Source: a virus
Strand: one strand, 5' to 3'
Length of the DNA: 23,906 nucleotides
Virus record (IMG/VR): IMGVR_UViG_3300047388_000352
Coordinates: 1 to 23,906 of that record
Part shown: positions 13,204 through 22,600 of the stretch, in pieces
Layout of the letters: the number at the start of each line of letters is the position of its first letter
How positions within the stretch are numbered: the first letter of the stretch is position 1
Notes under the pieces: model-generated
What the model saw: only the letters and a program-made list of their open reading frames with translations
Told to the model about the DNA's origin: nothing
Database searches by the model: none
Made by a program: the position numbers and the translations under genes

Positions 13204-16200
13204 ATGCCCCCGGAAGCCGTCCAGGCGTTTCGATTCGCCCAGGGCCTGCAGACGAAGCAGGACCCCAAGAGCGTCGCGATGCCGGCCCTGCTGGTCCTCG
13301 AGAACGGCGTGTTCTCGCGGGCGACCTCGATCAGGAAGCGGAACGGTTGTGAAGATCTCGGGCAGCAGATCGAGGGCACCAGCGCCGAGGTGACCAACGC
13401 GATCCGCATGGGCAAGCGCGGCACCGAGCTCCTCGAGTTCACGTCGAACCGCTGCTACTCGCGCGAGAGCGGCGCCGCGCAGTGGTCCGATGCCGGGGCC
13501 GTGTTCAGCGCCGTCGGTGCCGATCGGCCGCTGCCCACCACCGGCACCGACCAGACCATGATCGACGCGGCTTCGCTTGCCGGCGTGACGGTGTGCGCGT
13601 GGGAGGATTCGGCGGGCGGGGTCTGGTGGTCGGTCGTCGACGCCGCCAGCGGCCGAGTGTACCGCGCCGCGACCCAGGCCGACGCCACCGGCATCTCGCC
13701 GCGGTGCGTGGCCGTCGGGGTCAACCTGCACGTGTACTGGGCGAACGCCGCGGGCGGGACGCTCAACGTGATCGTGGTCAACCCCCAGCTGCCAGCGGCC
13801 GCGGCGACGCCAGTCCAGCTCACCCCCGACCTGGCGGCCGCCGACCCGATCTACGACGTCACGCCGACCACGCGCACCGACAGCCCGGCAATCCTCGCGT
13901 GGGCCGAGTCGGGCAGCGCGAACATCCGGATCGGGTACATCGACCAGGGCGGCACGATCTCCTCGCCGCTGCTGGGCGACCCGCCGTCGATCACGTTCGC
14001 GGCGGCGCGCACCGCGAGCACGCCCATCGGGCTATCGCATGTCCTCGTGGACGGCGCGAACGGCGACCGGATCGCGCTCGCGTACGTCACCGGCGGCGGA
14101 ATCGGCAGCGCCAAGGTCCAGTTTCTCTCGGGGGGCAATGGCAACATCAGCCCGATCGCCGCGGTCGCGAGCGCCATCGCGTACGCGCCGACCGCGGCGT
14201 TCCTGCGCTGCGGGGTGACCGTGCTGCGCGACCAGGCCGCCGGAACGATCACTGCCTGGACAGCATGGGAGGAGACCGCGGCGGCGCCCACGAACCACTA
14301 CGTCCGCGTGGTCTCGGTCGAGGTCACGGCCGGCTCGAGCGGCATCCTCGGGACGCTCAAGTCGGTCGGGCTGGTCGCGAAGCCGTTCGCGATCGGCACC
14401 GACGTGTTCGTGACCACGGTCCACCCGACCACCTCGTTCAACGTCTACCTCACGTTCAAGATCAGTGGCATCGGTTCCGACGGCAATGTCCCGGTCGGCC
14501 GCCACCTGCCGGGCTCCGCCGCCGGCCTGCCGGCGCGAACGCACCTCGCGTCCGCGTACGTCGCCGGCTCGATCGCGAGCATCGCGCTGCCGATGCGACA
14601 GCGCCTGGTGAGCGAGAACGACGACAAGTTCCTCGAGACCGCGCCGCGCCTGATCACGATCGACTTCGACAACGACCAGAGCCACCAGTCTGCGGAGTTC
14701 GGCAAGGGGCTCTACCTCGCCGGTGCCTGCCCGATGCACTACGACGGCCGCTCGTGGACCGAACTCGGGTTCCATGTCGGCCCCGAGGTCATCACCGCGA
14801 CGCCCGCCGGTGGCGGCTCGATGACCTCGAGCACGGTCTACGAGTACCGCGCCTGGTACGAGTGGACCGACGCGCAAGGCGAGGTCCACCCGGGCCCGAC
14901 GTCGCCCGGGATCCTCGTGACGATGGGCCCGGCCGACACCCAGGTCACGCTGAGCCTGCCGACCTGCCGGCTCACTCGCAAGCTCGGTGTGCGCATCATG
15001 GTCGCGCGCTCGCTGCCCGGCTCGGACGGCAACGCGTCGGAACTGTTCCGTGTGACCTCGCTCGACACCACGACCGTCGGCGCCGCCAACGGCTACGTCG
15101 CCAACGTCCCGGCGAGCGACGCCGTGTCGTTCCTGGACCGGATGAACGACACCACGCTCCAGACGTTCGACGAGCTCTACACCGACGGCGGGATCCTCTC
15201 GAACGATCCGACACCGCTCGGCCCCGCGATCGCGCGCGGCAAGAACCGGCTGTTCGCCAGCGACCCGAGCGATCCGACGCTCGTGCGCTACTCGCAGCCC
15301 ATCGCCGACGGGATCGGCGTGCAGTGGCCGCCGGACCTGTTCCTTCGCGTCGACCTGCAGGGCGGCAGCGTGCAGGGCCTGGCGAGCATCGACAACCGGA
15401 TCATCATCTGGACCGAGCGCCAGATCTGGACGTTCGCCGGTGACGGCCCGGACCAGACCGGCGGCACCGACACCAGCGGCTTCTCGCAGGCGCAGCTCGT
15501 GCCCAGCGGCGACATCGGCTGCACCGATTCGCAGTCGATCGTGTTCACGCCGCGCGGCTACCTGTTCATGAGCGCGCAGGGCATCTTCGAGCTCGGCGGC
15601 GACAGCAACATCAACTACCGCGGCGCGCCCGTCGAGGCGTTCAACAGCCAGCGGATCCGCCGCGCCCTCCAGCTCCCGGACCGCACGCAGATCCTGTTCC
15701 TGACCGACAGCGGATCGACCCTGCTCTACGACTACTTGTTCGACCAGTGGTCGACCTTCACGAACTACGAGGGGCGCGACTGCGCGGTGGTCGATGGCCG
15801 ACTCTACTACCTGCGCACGGACGGGCGCATGTTCGCCGAGACCATCGGCGTCTACTCGGATGCCGGCGCGCGGATCCGGCTGCGCCTCGAGACCGCGTGG
15901 ATCAAGATGGTCGAGTACCTGCAGGGGTTCCAGAAGTTCAACCAGTTCCATCTGCTCGGCACATGGGAGTCGGCGCACCAGCTCGGCGTGCAGTACCAGA
16001 CCGACTACACGCACGGCTGGACCGACGCGGTGTGGCTCGACGCGACCGGTGCGAGCAGCGGCGCGGGATGGATCAGCGGCTCGAACGTCGTTGGCGTCGA
16101 GCCGATCAGTGGCTCGAACTACAATGACGGGCAGTACAACGTCGGCGAGTACGGCGGCACGGCGCCGGGCGAGTACGCCTGGCGGCTCGACCTGTGGGAG

Positions 16201-16344
16201 GTCGGCCAGTCGATCCAGTTCCGGTTCGAGGACTTCGAGGCCGCCGGATTCTTCGGTCCCTCGTTCGAGCTCACCGAGCTCGTGATCACCGGGCAGGTGC
16301 TCGGCAACGTGCGCCGTCCGATGACGGCGGGAAGGTCAGGCTGA
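13204..16344 (+). CDS. Tail nozzle / DNA-stabilisation protein (P22 gp10-like), very long
   Basis: It has 1046 residues from the ATG placed by the conserved leader. The N-terminal segment FAQGLQTKQDPKSVAMPALLVLENGVF...SIRKRNGCEDL (about 9-50) is the hallmark opening of podovirus tail-nozzle proteins that plug the exit channel and hold packaged DNA. The long middle is beta-rich, as expected for beta-propeller blades. Near residues 785-880, GYLFMSAQGIFELGG, YRGAPVEAFNSQRI and LLYDYLFDQWSTFTNYEGRDC form the second typical block, followed by a C-terminal beta domain. It is more than twice the 472 residues of P22 gp10 and longer than T7 gp12 (about 790). It overlaps none of the lipoprotein genes; longer frames upstream are spurious. 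The ejection genes follow after two bases. Confidence 0.85.
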   Translation: MPPEAVQAFRFAQGLQTKQDPKSVAMPALLVLENGVFSRATSIRKRNGCEDLGQQIEGTSAEVTNAIRMGKRGTELLEFTSNRCYSRESGAAQWSDAGAVFSAVGADRPLPTTGTDQTMIDAASLAGVTVCAWEDSAGGVWWSVVDAASGRVYRAATQADATGISPRCVAVGVNLHVYWANAAGGTLNVIVVNPQLPAAAATPVQLTPDLAAADPIYDVTPTTRTDSPAILAWAESGSANIRIGYIDQGGTISSPLLGDPPSITFAAARTASTPIGLSHVLVDGANGDRIALAYVTGGGIGSAKVQFLSGGNGNISPIAAVASAIAYAPTAAFLRCGVTVLRDQAAGTITAWTAWEETAAAPTNHYVRVVSVEVTAGSSGILGTLKSVGLVAKPFAIGTDVFVTTVHPTTSFNVYLTFKISGIGSDGNVPVGRHLPGSAAGLPARTHLASAYVAGSIASIALPMRQRLVSENDDKFLETAPRLITIDFDNDQSHQSAEFGKGLYLAGACPMHYDGRSWTELGFHVGPEVITATPAGGGSMTSSTVYEYRAWYEWTDAQGEVHPGPTSPGILVTMGPADTQVTLSLPTCRLTRKLGVRIMVARSLPGSDGNASELFRVTSLDTTTVGAANGYVANVPASDAVSFLDRMNDTTLQTFDELYTDGGILSNDPTPLGPAIARGKNRLFASDPSDPTLVRYSQPIADGIGVQWPPDLFLRVDLQGGSVQGLASIDNRIIIWTERQIWTFAGDGPDQTGGTDTSGFSQAQLVPSGDIGCTDSQSIVFTPRGYLFMSAQGIFELGGDSNINYRGAPVEAFNSQRIRRALQLPDRTQILFLTDSGSTLLYDYLFDQWSTFTNYEGRDCAVVDGRLYYLRTDGRMFAETIGVYSDAGARIRLRLETAWIKMVEYLQGFQKFNQFHLLGTWESAHQLGVQYQTDYTHGWTDAVWLDATGASSGAGWISGSNVVGVEPISGSNYNDGQYNVGEYGGTAPGEYAWRLDLWEVGQSIQFRFEDFEAAGFFGPSFELTELVITGQVLGNVRRPMTAGRSG

Positions 16345-16346
16345 AC

Positions 16347-17282
16347 ATGGCGAACTGGGGAGCTGCTGGAACTGGCGCCGTGGGTGGCGCTGCCACGGGA
16401 GCCGCGATCGGGTCCGTGGTCCCAGGATGGGGAACCGCGATCGGCGGCGCTGTCGGTGGCGTCATCGGCGGCCTCGGCGGCCTGTTCTCGGGCGGCGATG
16501 CTCCAGGGCCACCGCCGCCGAACCCGTTCGCGACGTCCATGCTCGGCGACATCGCAGGCGGCGCCCAGGGTCGCGCGGCGCCGACGATGTACGGCTCGCA
16601 GTTCACCGTCGATCCGACCGGGCGCCAGGGTATCATCGACACCACCGGGCGGCTCGGCGCGATCGCCGCCGGGACCCAGCAGGGCGCTGGTGAGATGGCG
16701 GTGAACGCGCAGGTCGGGCGCGCGAACGCCGCGCAGATGGCCGCCGCGCGCGCGAGCCGCGGCGCGAACGCCGCCCTCGCGTTCCGCAACTCGATGCGCA
16801 ACCAGGCGGACATCGGCCTCGCCGGCGCGGGCCAGGCCGGCGCGGCGCGACTGCAGGACCAGGCCGCGGCGAACCAGCAGCTCGGCGGCCTGTTCTCGAA
16901 CCTGTACGGCCAGGACACCGCCGTCGCCGCCCAGAATGCACAGCTCTCGCAGGCCGCGCAGCAAGCCAACCTCCAGGCGCAGCTCCAGCAGCGCCAGCTG
17001 AACGACGCCTATCAGATCCAGGCGCTCGGGCAGATGCAGGGCTGGTCGCAGCAGCAGATCGACGCGTATCGGGCCCAGCTCCAGCAGCAGCAGATCGACC
17101 TCCAGAAGCCCAACGTGCTCGGCAACCTCGCCCAGGGCGCGGGGACGTACATGCAGCTGAAGGCGATGGGCGCCTTCGGTGGGGCCGGCCCCGGCGGCGC
17201 GCCGCCCCCCAACCCGGGCGGCCTCGCGGCGATGTACCCCCACGGGGACCAGGGCAACGGCCCGGTCACCATGCCGAGCTGA
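16347..17282 (+). CDS. Ejection-type internal virion protein with glycine-zipper N-terminus
   Basis: It has 311 residues; the ATG is two bases after the nozzle stop, and the longer open frame upstream is a shadow. Residues 3-50 are a hydrophobic Gly/Ala segment (GAAGTGAVGGAATGAAIG, then GTAIGGAVGGVIGGLGGLF) with GxxxG spacing, a glycine zipper able to enter or span membranes. A Pro-rich turn GPPPPNPF follows. Residues about 150-270 are Gln/Ala-rich and coiled-coil-like (QLSQAAQQANLQAQLQQRQLN). The C-terminus is Gly/Pro-rich with PPPNPGG. Composition and place next to the nozzle match ejection proteins that leave the virion ahead of DNA and build a channel through the envelope (compare P22 gp7/gp16/gp20). 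No sequence family is recognised. Confidence 0.72.
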   Translation: MANWGAAGTGAVGGAATGAAIGSVVPGWGTAIGGAVGGVIGGLGGLFSGGDAPGPPPPNPFATSMLGDIAGGAQGRAAPTMYGSQFTVDPTGRQGIIDTTGRLGAIAAGTQQGAGEMAVNAQVGRANAAQMAAARASRGANAALAFRNSMRNQADIGLAGAGQAGAARLQDQAAANQQLGGLFSNLYGQDTAVAAQNAQLSQAAQQANLQAQLQQRQLNDAYQIQALGQMQGWSQQQIDAYRAQLQQQQIDLQKPNVLGNLAQGAGTYMQLKAMGAFGGAGPGGAPPPNPGGLAAMYPHGDQGNGPVTMPS

Positions 17283-17285
17283 TCC

Positions 17286-19652
17286 ATGCCCCTCTACGAC
17301 GGCGACATGGTCAACCTGCTCACGCCCGACGGGCGCGCGGTCTCGATGCCCTCGGGCCTTGCCGCGAACTTCCCCGGGCTGCAGCCCTTCCCGGCACCGC
17401 CGCCGATGCCCGCGGCTCCCGCGCCGGATCAGACCGGCGTCCCGACTCCCGCGGCGCCGCCGATCGTGCCCCCCACGCCGCAGGCCCCCGGGGAGGGCCC
17501 GATCACGGACCCCTCGCAGTTGCCGCCGGCAACCGGGTCCCCTTCGATCCCACAGGGCCCCGTGACGTCCCCCGCGGAGGACGCCGGGGTCCCGCGGCGG
17601 CCGGCCCCGGAGCCCTCGCCGACGAGGGCCCAGCTGATCAAGGAGGGCCCCGCGGGGACCCTCGCCGCGCAGAACACCGCGATCGACAAGCAGCAGGCCG
17701 CGATCGATCGTTCGGCGCAGGTTGAGGCCGACGCCGCGACGCAAGAGGGCCACGCCATGGCCCAGCGCGACGCGCAGACCCAGCAGATCCTGGCCGAGCG
17801 CGCGAAGCAGGCGGCCGCGAACGAAGCCGAGCTCAACGCGCGGATCCAGGCGCGCGACCAGCTGGCCGACCAGATCGCCAAGACGCGGATCGACCGCAGC
17901 GTGGACCACCCGATCTGGGCGCAGATCGGGCTCGTGCTCTCGATGCTCGGGACCGCCATGACCCGCCGGCCCGGCGAGGCATGGAACGATCCGGCCTACA
18001 ACACGCTTCAGCAGCTGCTCGACAAGAAGGTCGCCGGGCAGATGGCCGACGTCGAGCAGAGGCGGATGGCGCTCGCGCAGATGAACGTGGGCGTCACCGA
18101 GCAACGCCAGCACAACGTCGACCGGCTCACCGAGATCGACGCGCGCAAGGACGCGGCGATCCAGCAGGCGCAGCAAGCCGTGCAGACGATCGCGATGCAG
18201 ATGAAGTCGCCGGCCGCGCTCGCCGGCGCGCAGCAGCTCAACGCGAAGCTCGACGAAACGCGGGCCGACCTTCGAGGCCAAGCCGGACAGCGCTACCAGG
18301 ATCAGATGAACGTGGAGGCCGCGCGCGCGCAGGCGGTGCAGATGCATCGCGAGTCGCTGGGAATGCAGTACCGGATCCACAGCGAGACCATGGCGGCGAC
18401 CGAGCGCGAGAAGATGGCGGAGGTCGCGCAGCGCGCGCTCGCGGCCGGCGACAAGGCGACCGCGGAGCGCGCCAAGGCCGTGCAGGAGCGCGCGATCGGT
18501 GACCCGCGCACCGGCAGCGCGCTCCTCACCCCCGCCGGTCAGGCGAAGATGGACCAGGCCGACAAAGCCGAGGCGCAGGCGCGCCAGCAGCAGGACCCGG
18601 CCCAGGCGCAGAAGCTCCGCGACTACGCCGGCACGCTCCGCCAGAGCGCCACGCTGAACGATGCCGCGCTCGCTCCGACCACCGAAGCGCAGAAGGAGTT
18701 GACCAAACAGGTCACCTCCGCGCAGGACATCACGGATCGCATCGGCGACACGATCGACAAGCTCCAGGCCGGGCCGGGCGTGCTGAACCGCGAGGCGTGG
18801 TCGTCGATCACCACCGATCTCGGCAACATCGCCGGCAAGTACCAGCAGGCGATGGGCGAGCGCGTCTCGACCAAGGCGTTCGAGCAGACGATGCAGCATA
18901 TCCTCAACTTCGATCCGGACAGCCTGTTCCAGCGTGCGGCGAGCAAGGACAAAGCGATCGAGTCGCTCAAGACGCTCAAGGGCATGGTGGCGAGCGATGT
19001 CGATGCGGCCCTGAAGGGGAACCGCATGCAGACCGGGTGGAAGCCGCAGACCAAAACCGAGCGCGGGACCTCGTTCGGCGCCGACGAGAAGACGGCCGCC
19101 GAGCTCGCGAACGATCGGACGCTGGGCTACCTCACGCCGGGGCATTACACCGATGCAGAGGACCAGGCCAAGGAGCAGGCGATCAGCGACGCGGAGGCGC
19201 GCCCCGGCAGCGAGGCCGGGCTCTCTCCGAACGCCACGACGCACATCAAGGCGCTTGCCGCGCGCGCGGCGACCGCCGGCGATGCCGAGCACGATCGGAT
19301 CGTGCAGGCGCTGGCGAACCCGATCAGCGACGGGCTCAGGGAGGGTGGGCGCAACACGGTCTCCATGGGCATGCTCGAGGTCCTGCGCAACAGCGCGCCC
19401 GCCGTCTACGAGGACGTCGTGAAGTCGCTGCCGGCTAGCGACCAGAAGGAGATCCGCGGGATCGAGGCGTCGATCCGCAAGGCGCCCAACGTGCCGAACG
19501 TGCCCAGCCGGTTCGACCCGAGCGCACCCGAGGAAGAGGATCCGGACGTGGTCGCGCGGCGCGCGGCGGCGTTCGCGCCGTTCCAGCCGGGCGCTCCCCT
19601 TCGCAACAGTCCCGGGGCCGGGCCGTCGCTCGGGCTGAGGACGAATCGGTAG
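17286..19652 (+). CDS. Large Gln/Ala-rich coiled-coil internal virion protein
   Basis: It has 788 residues. The N-terminus has a short segment LLTPDGRAVSMPSGLAANF (about 11-29), which resembles the start of the next gene product. Then comes a Pro-rich linker (30-120) and a long charged helical part (about 125-440) rich in Gln, Ala, Lys and Glu with no predicted membrane segment. The C-terminal part (from about 470) contains mixed helices (DITDRIGDTIDKLQAG, SLFQRAASKDKAIESLKTLKGM) and a disordered acidic/Pro end. It lies between two other ejection-type proteins, three bases after the first and directly abutting the third. Structure and place point to an internal or ejected virion protein; no enzymatic motif is seen. 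Confidence 0.75.
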   Translation: MPLYDGDMVNLLTPDGRAVSMPSGLAANFPGLQPFPAPPPMPAAPAPDQTGVPTPAAPPIVPPTPQAPGEGPITDPSQLPPATGSPSIPQGPVTSPAEDAGVPRRPAPEPSPTRAQLIKEGPAGTLAAQNTAIDKQQAAIDRSAQVEADAATQEGHAMAQRDAQTQQILAERAKQAAANEAELNARIQARDQLADQIAKTRIDRSVDHPIWAQIGLVLSMLGTAMTRRPGEAWNDPAYNTLQQLLDKKVAGQMADVEQRRMALAQMNVGVTEQRQHNVDRLTEIDARKDAAIQQAQQAVQTIAMQMKSPAALAGAQQLNAKLDETRADLRGQAGQRYQDQMNVEAARAQAVQMHRESLGMQYRIHSETMAATEREKMAEVAQRALAAGDKATAERAKAVQERAIGDPRTGSALLTPAGQAKMDQADKAEAQARQQQDPAQAQKLRDYAGTLRQSATLNDAALAPTTEAQKELTKQVTSAQDITDRIGDTIDKLQAGPGVLNREAWSSITTDLGNIAGKYQQAMGERVSTKAFEQTMQHILNFDPDSLFQRAASKDKAIESLKTLKGMVASDVDAALKGNRMQTGWKPQTKTERGTSFGADEKTAAELANDRTLGYLTPGHYTDAEDQAKEQAISDAEARPGSEAGLSPNATTHIKALAARAATAGDAEHDRIVQALANPISDGLREGGRNTVSMGMLEVLRNSAPAVYEDVVKSLPASDQKEIRGIEASIRKAPNVPNVPSRFDPSAPEEEDPDVVARRAAAFAPFQPGAPLRNSPGAGPSLGLRTNR

Positions 19653-22600
19653 ATGCCGGCGTTCCGCGGTCCAGACGGGCGGGTAATCTACGCCCCCGAC
19701 GACGAGGCCGATCGGTACCGCGCGGGCGGCGAGTACCAGGAGATCGGCGGCGCGGAGGCTGGCGCGACGCAGAACCGGATCGCACCCACCGACAACGGCG
19801 TCCTCGGGTCGATCGGCGCGACGGTCAGCGGTGCGCTCTCCGGCGCGACACTGGGCGCCTCGGACTGGTTGCTGAAGGGCGTCCTCGACAAGGGGCAGTT
19901 CGATCAGCTCGCGCAGGACCGCGCCGACAACCCGATCCTTGCCGGGGCCGCGCAGACCGCCGGCATGGTTCTCCCTGCGCTCGTGAGCGGCGGCGCCGCG
20001 ACACCAGCCGGCGCGCTCAGCCGGGCGGCGGCCGGCAGCATCGAGGCCGGGCGGGCGACCGGCGGCGCGCTTGGACTCGCGCAGCAGCTCGGCGCGGCCG
20101 CGGGCGAGGGGGCGATCGCCAACGCCGGGATCTACCTGTCCGACGTGGCGCTCGGCGACCGCAACCTGACCGCCGAGGGCATCAACGGCGCGCTCGGCAC
20201 CGGCCTCTTGTTCGGCGCCGCGGGCATCCCGATCGCGCACGGCATCGAGGTCGGCACGATCGCGGCCCGGCGCATGTTCGCGCGGTACGCCGAGGGCGGC
20301 GCGCAGGCAGCGGATGCCGCGGCGGCGACCTGGACCGAGCAGGCTCAGAAGCACCTCGAAGGATTCGACCAAGCCGCCGAGCTCGCGAAGGCGAGGCTCG
20401 CGGAGGCGAGGCTCGCGGAGGCCCAGACCGCGCGCGAGGCCGCGAACCTGCAGCGGCTCCGCGCCGGCGCCGAGATGGCGGATGCGCGCGCGTTCACCCC
20501 GCCGGCCGAGTTCCCGGGCTCGCCCGCTGGCGCACCTGCAGTGCCCGGAACCGCGGCCGAGACCGCTGGTGTTGCAGCGCCGGGCCCGCCGGCTACCCCC
20601 GCCGAGCCGCCGGAGGTCGCGATGGCCCGCGCGCTGCGCGACCGCGCCAGAGCCTTGGGCGGTGAGCCGATCACGCCGGGCGAACTACCACCGGGGGCGC
20701 CGGGGTTCCAGCGGGACTACGTCATCCCAGGCGCCCGCGGCGCTCCGGCCCCGGTGAACGCCCTCGATGCGCTTGCCGGGGAGTCAGGCGTGGCCAGCAT
20801 GGGGCCGGAGACCAGCGTCCAGAGGCTCGGCCTCCGCCGCGTGCCGGTGACCGCCGATGAGGCCGAGCTCGGCGCGCGGCTCGCCGAGTACCAGGACGCC
20901 CGGCGCGCGTTCGACGAGATCCACGCGCAGGTTGACCCCGACCTCGATGCGATCCTCCGCGGCGTCCAGCCGGGCGACATCCAGCGCCCGCCGGTGCCGA
21001 TCGGCGAGTTCGGCGCGCCCGGCGCGCGCGGGATCAAGACGCCGGACGAGCTCGCGCGGATCGCCGCGGGGACCGGGCGCGAGGAAGGCGCGCAGGCGGT
21101 GTCGCTCGCGTCGGCGGACGCCACCGGCGCCGGCGGCCCGCGCGCATTGCGATCCCAGGGCACGCCGCCCGCGCGCTCGCTGGGCGAGGTCGCCGCCGAG
21201 CAGGCTCCGGTGCCCGTCGAGCAGCCCGCGACCGCGGTGGGGAAGCGGCCGGCGGAGCCCTCAACGAGCGCGACATCGGCCGCATCGGCCGAACCAGGCA
21301 TCCCCGATCGCGCGCGGATCGTCGGCCGCTACGGCAAGGGCGCGGCGCCACTTCCGGAGAGCGAGGTGCCGGATCACGCCGCGCTCGATCGGTATCTCAA
21401 CCGCACCGGCAAGGACTACGCGGAGGCAACGCTGCCGGCGCGGTCGATCGGCGATCGGGGCTACTACGAGCCGCCCGGCGGCGGGACGGACGCGGTGCGC
21501 ATCACGAACGCCCGCAAGGCAATCGCCGAGGGTCAGCGCGAGCCGATCAAGCTGGGGGTCTCCCCCGAGGGCAAGATCATGGTGACCGATGGCCGGCATA
21601 GGCTCGCCGCCGCGATCGAGGCCGACGCGCCGATCAAGGTGAAGTGGACCACCAGCACCGAGCCGGTCGAGAGCGACGTGCTCCGCGGCGGGACGCGCGC
21701 GCCAGCCACCGACACGCTCACTGGCCAGCTCCGCGGGACGGCGGCCAGGCTCGGCGCTGGCGAGAGCCTCGCGGAGATGGGGCGCGCGCCCGCCGCGGCA
21801 ACTCGGGCGACGCAGGCCGAGCGCGCCGCGGCGGACGCCGGGCGCTTCCGTGCCAAGGCGCTGGCTGGGCGCCCATTCGAGGGTCCGGCGCGCCCGCCGG
21901 GCGGTCATCCCTTCGAGGTCAAGCGCCTCGAGATGGCCCACGACGAAGCGCTCGAGCGCGCGGCGACCGCGGCGAACCCGGCCGAGCGCGCGGCCGCGAC
22001 GCAGGAGGCCCAGGCGATCGAGAAGCAGATCGCCCAGGTCGGTGCCCGCCCCGGGGCCGTCGAGGACATCGCGGCCCTGGCGCCGGCCGTGACCCGCATC
22101 GAGAAGGCGGCCGCCGCGCTGACCGAGGCGCTCGGCGACGTCGCGCCAGCGGTCGCCAAGGAGCACGCCGCCGCGTTCCGGGCCGCGGAGGACGAGGTGA
22201 ACCGCAAGACGGTTGCACGCATCGGGCAGGCCGCGGACGACGCAGCTGGCGGCCGCGCCGCTGCGCAGAGCCGCGATCCGCTGGCCCCGCCGGCGCGCGC
22301 GGACGACGATCTGCTGCTCGGGCCGAGCCAGAAGGAGCAGCGGATCGCCGCCGCCCAGAAGGCCCAGCGCGAGGCCGGCGCCGTCTACGCCAAGGCGCGG
22401 ATCGCCGAGGCCGAGGCGCAGATCGGCGCGAAGCAGGCCGCCGGCGCCGCCGCGGAGGCGCGCGCCAAGCTCGGCCCCCCGCCGCCGACCCCTGGCGCGG
22501 CGCCGCGCGGGCATGGGGTCGGCGAGCGCGCGCTCCATGCCGCCCACGTCGTGGGGTACGCCGCCGAGCTCGGCTCCGACCTGGGCATCCCCGGCGTCCC

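Noticed and set aside
16119-20372. A 1417-codon open frame on the minus strand, and similar long antisense frames at 2951-6307, 14032-16014 and 21261-23747.
   Set aside because: They lie exactly opposite well-supported virion genes, have Arg/Gly/Ala/His-biased products without motifs, and arise because stop codons are rare in the complementary phase of GC-rich genes.
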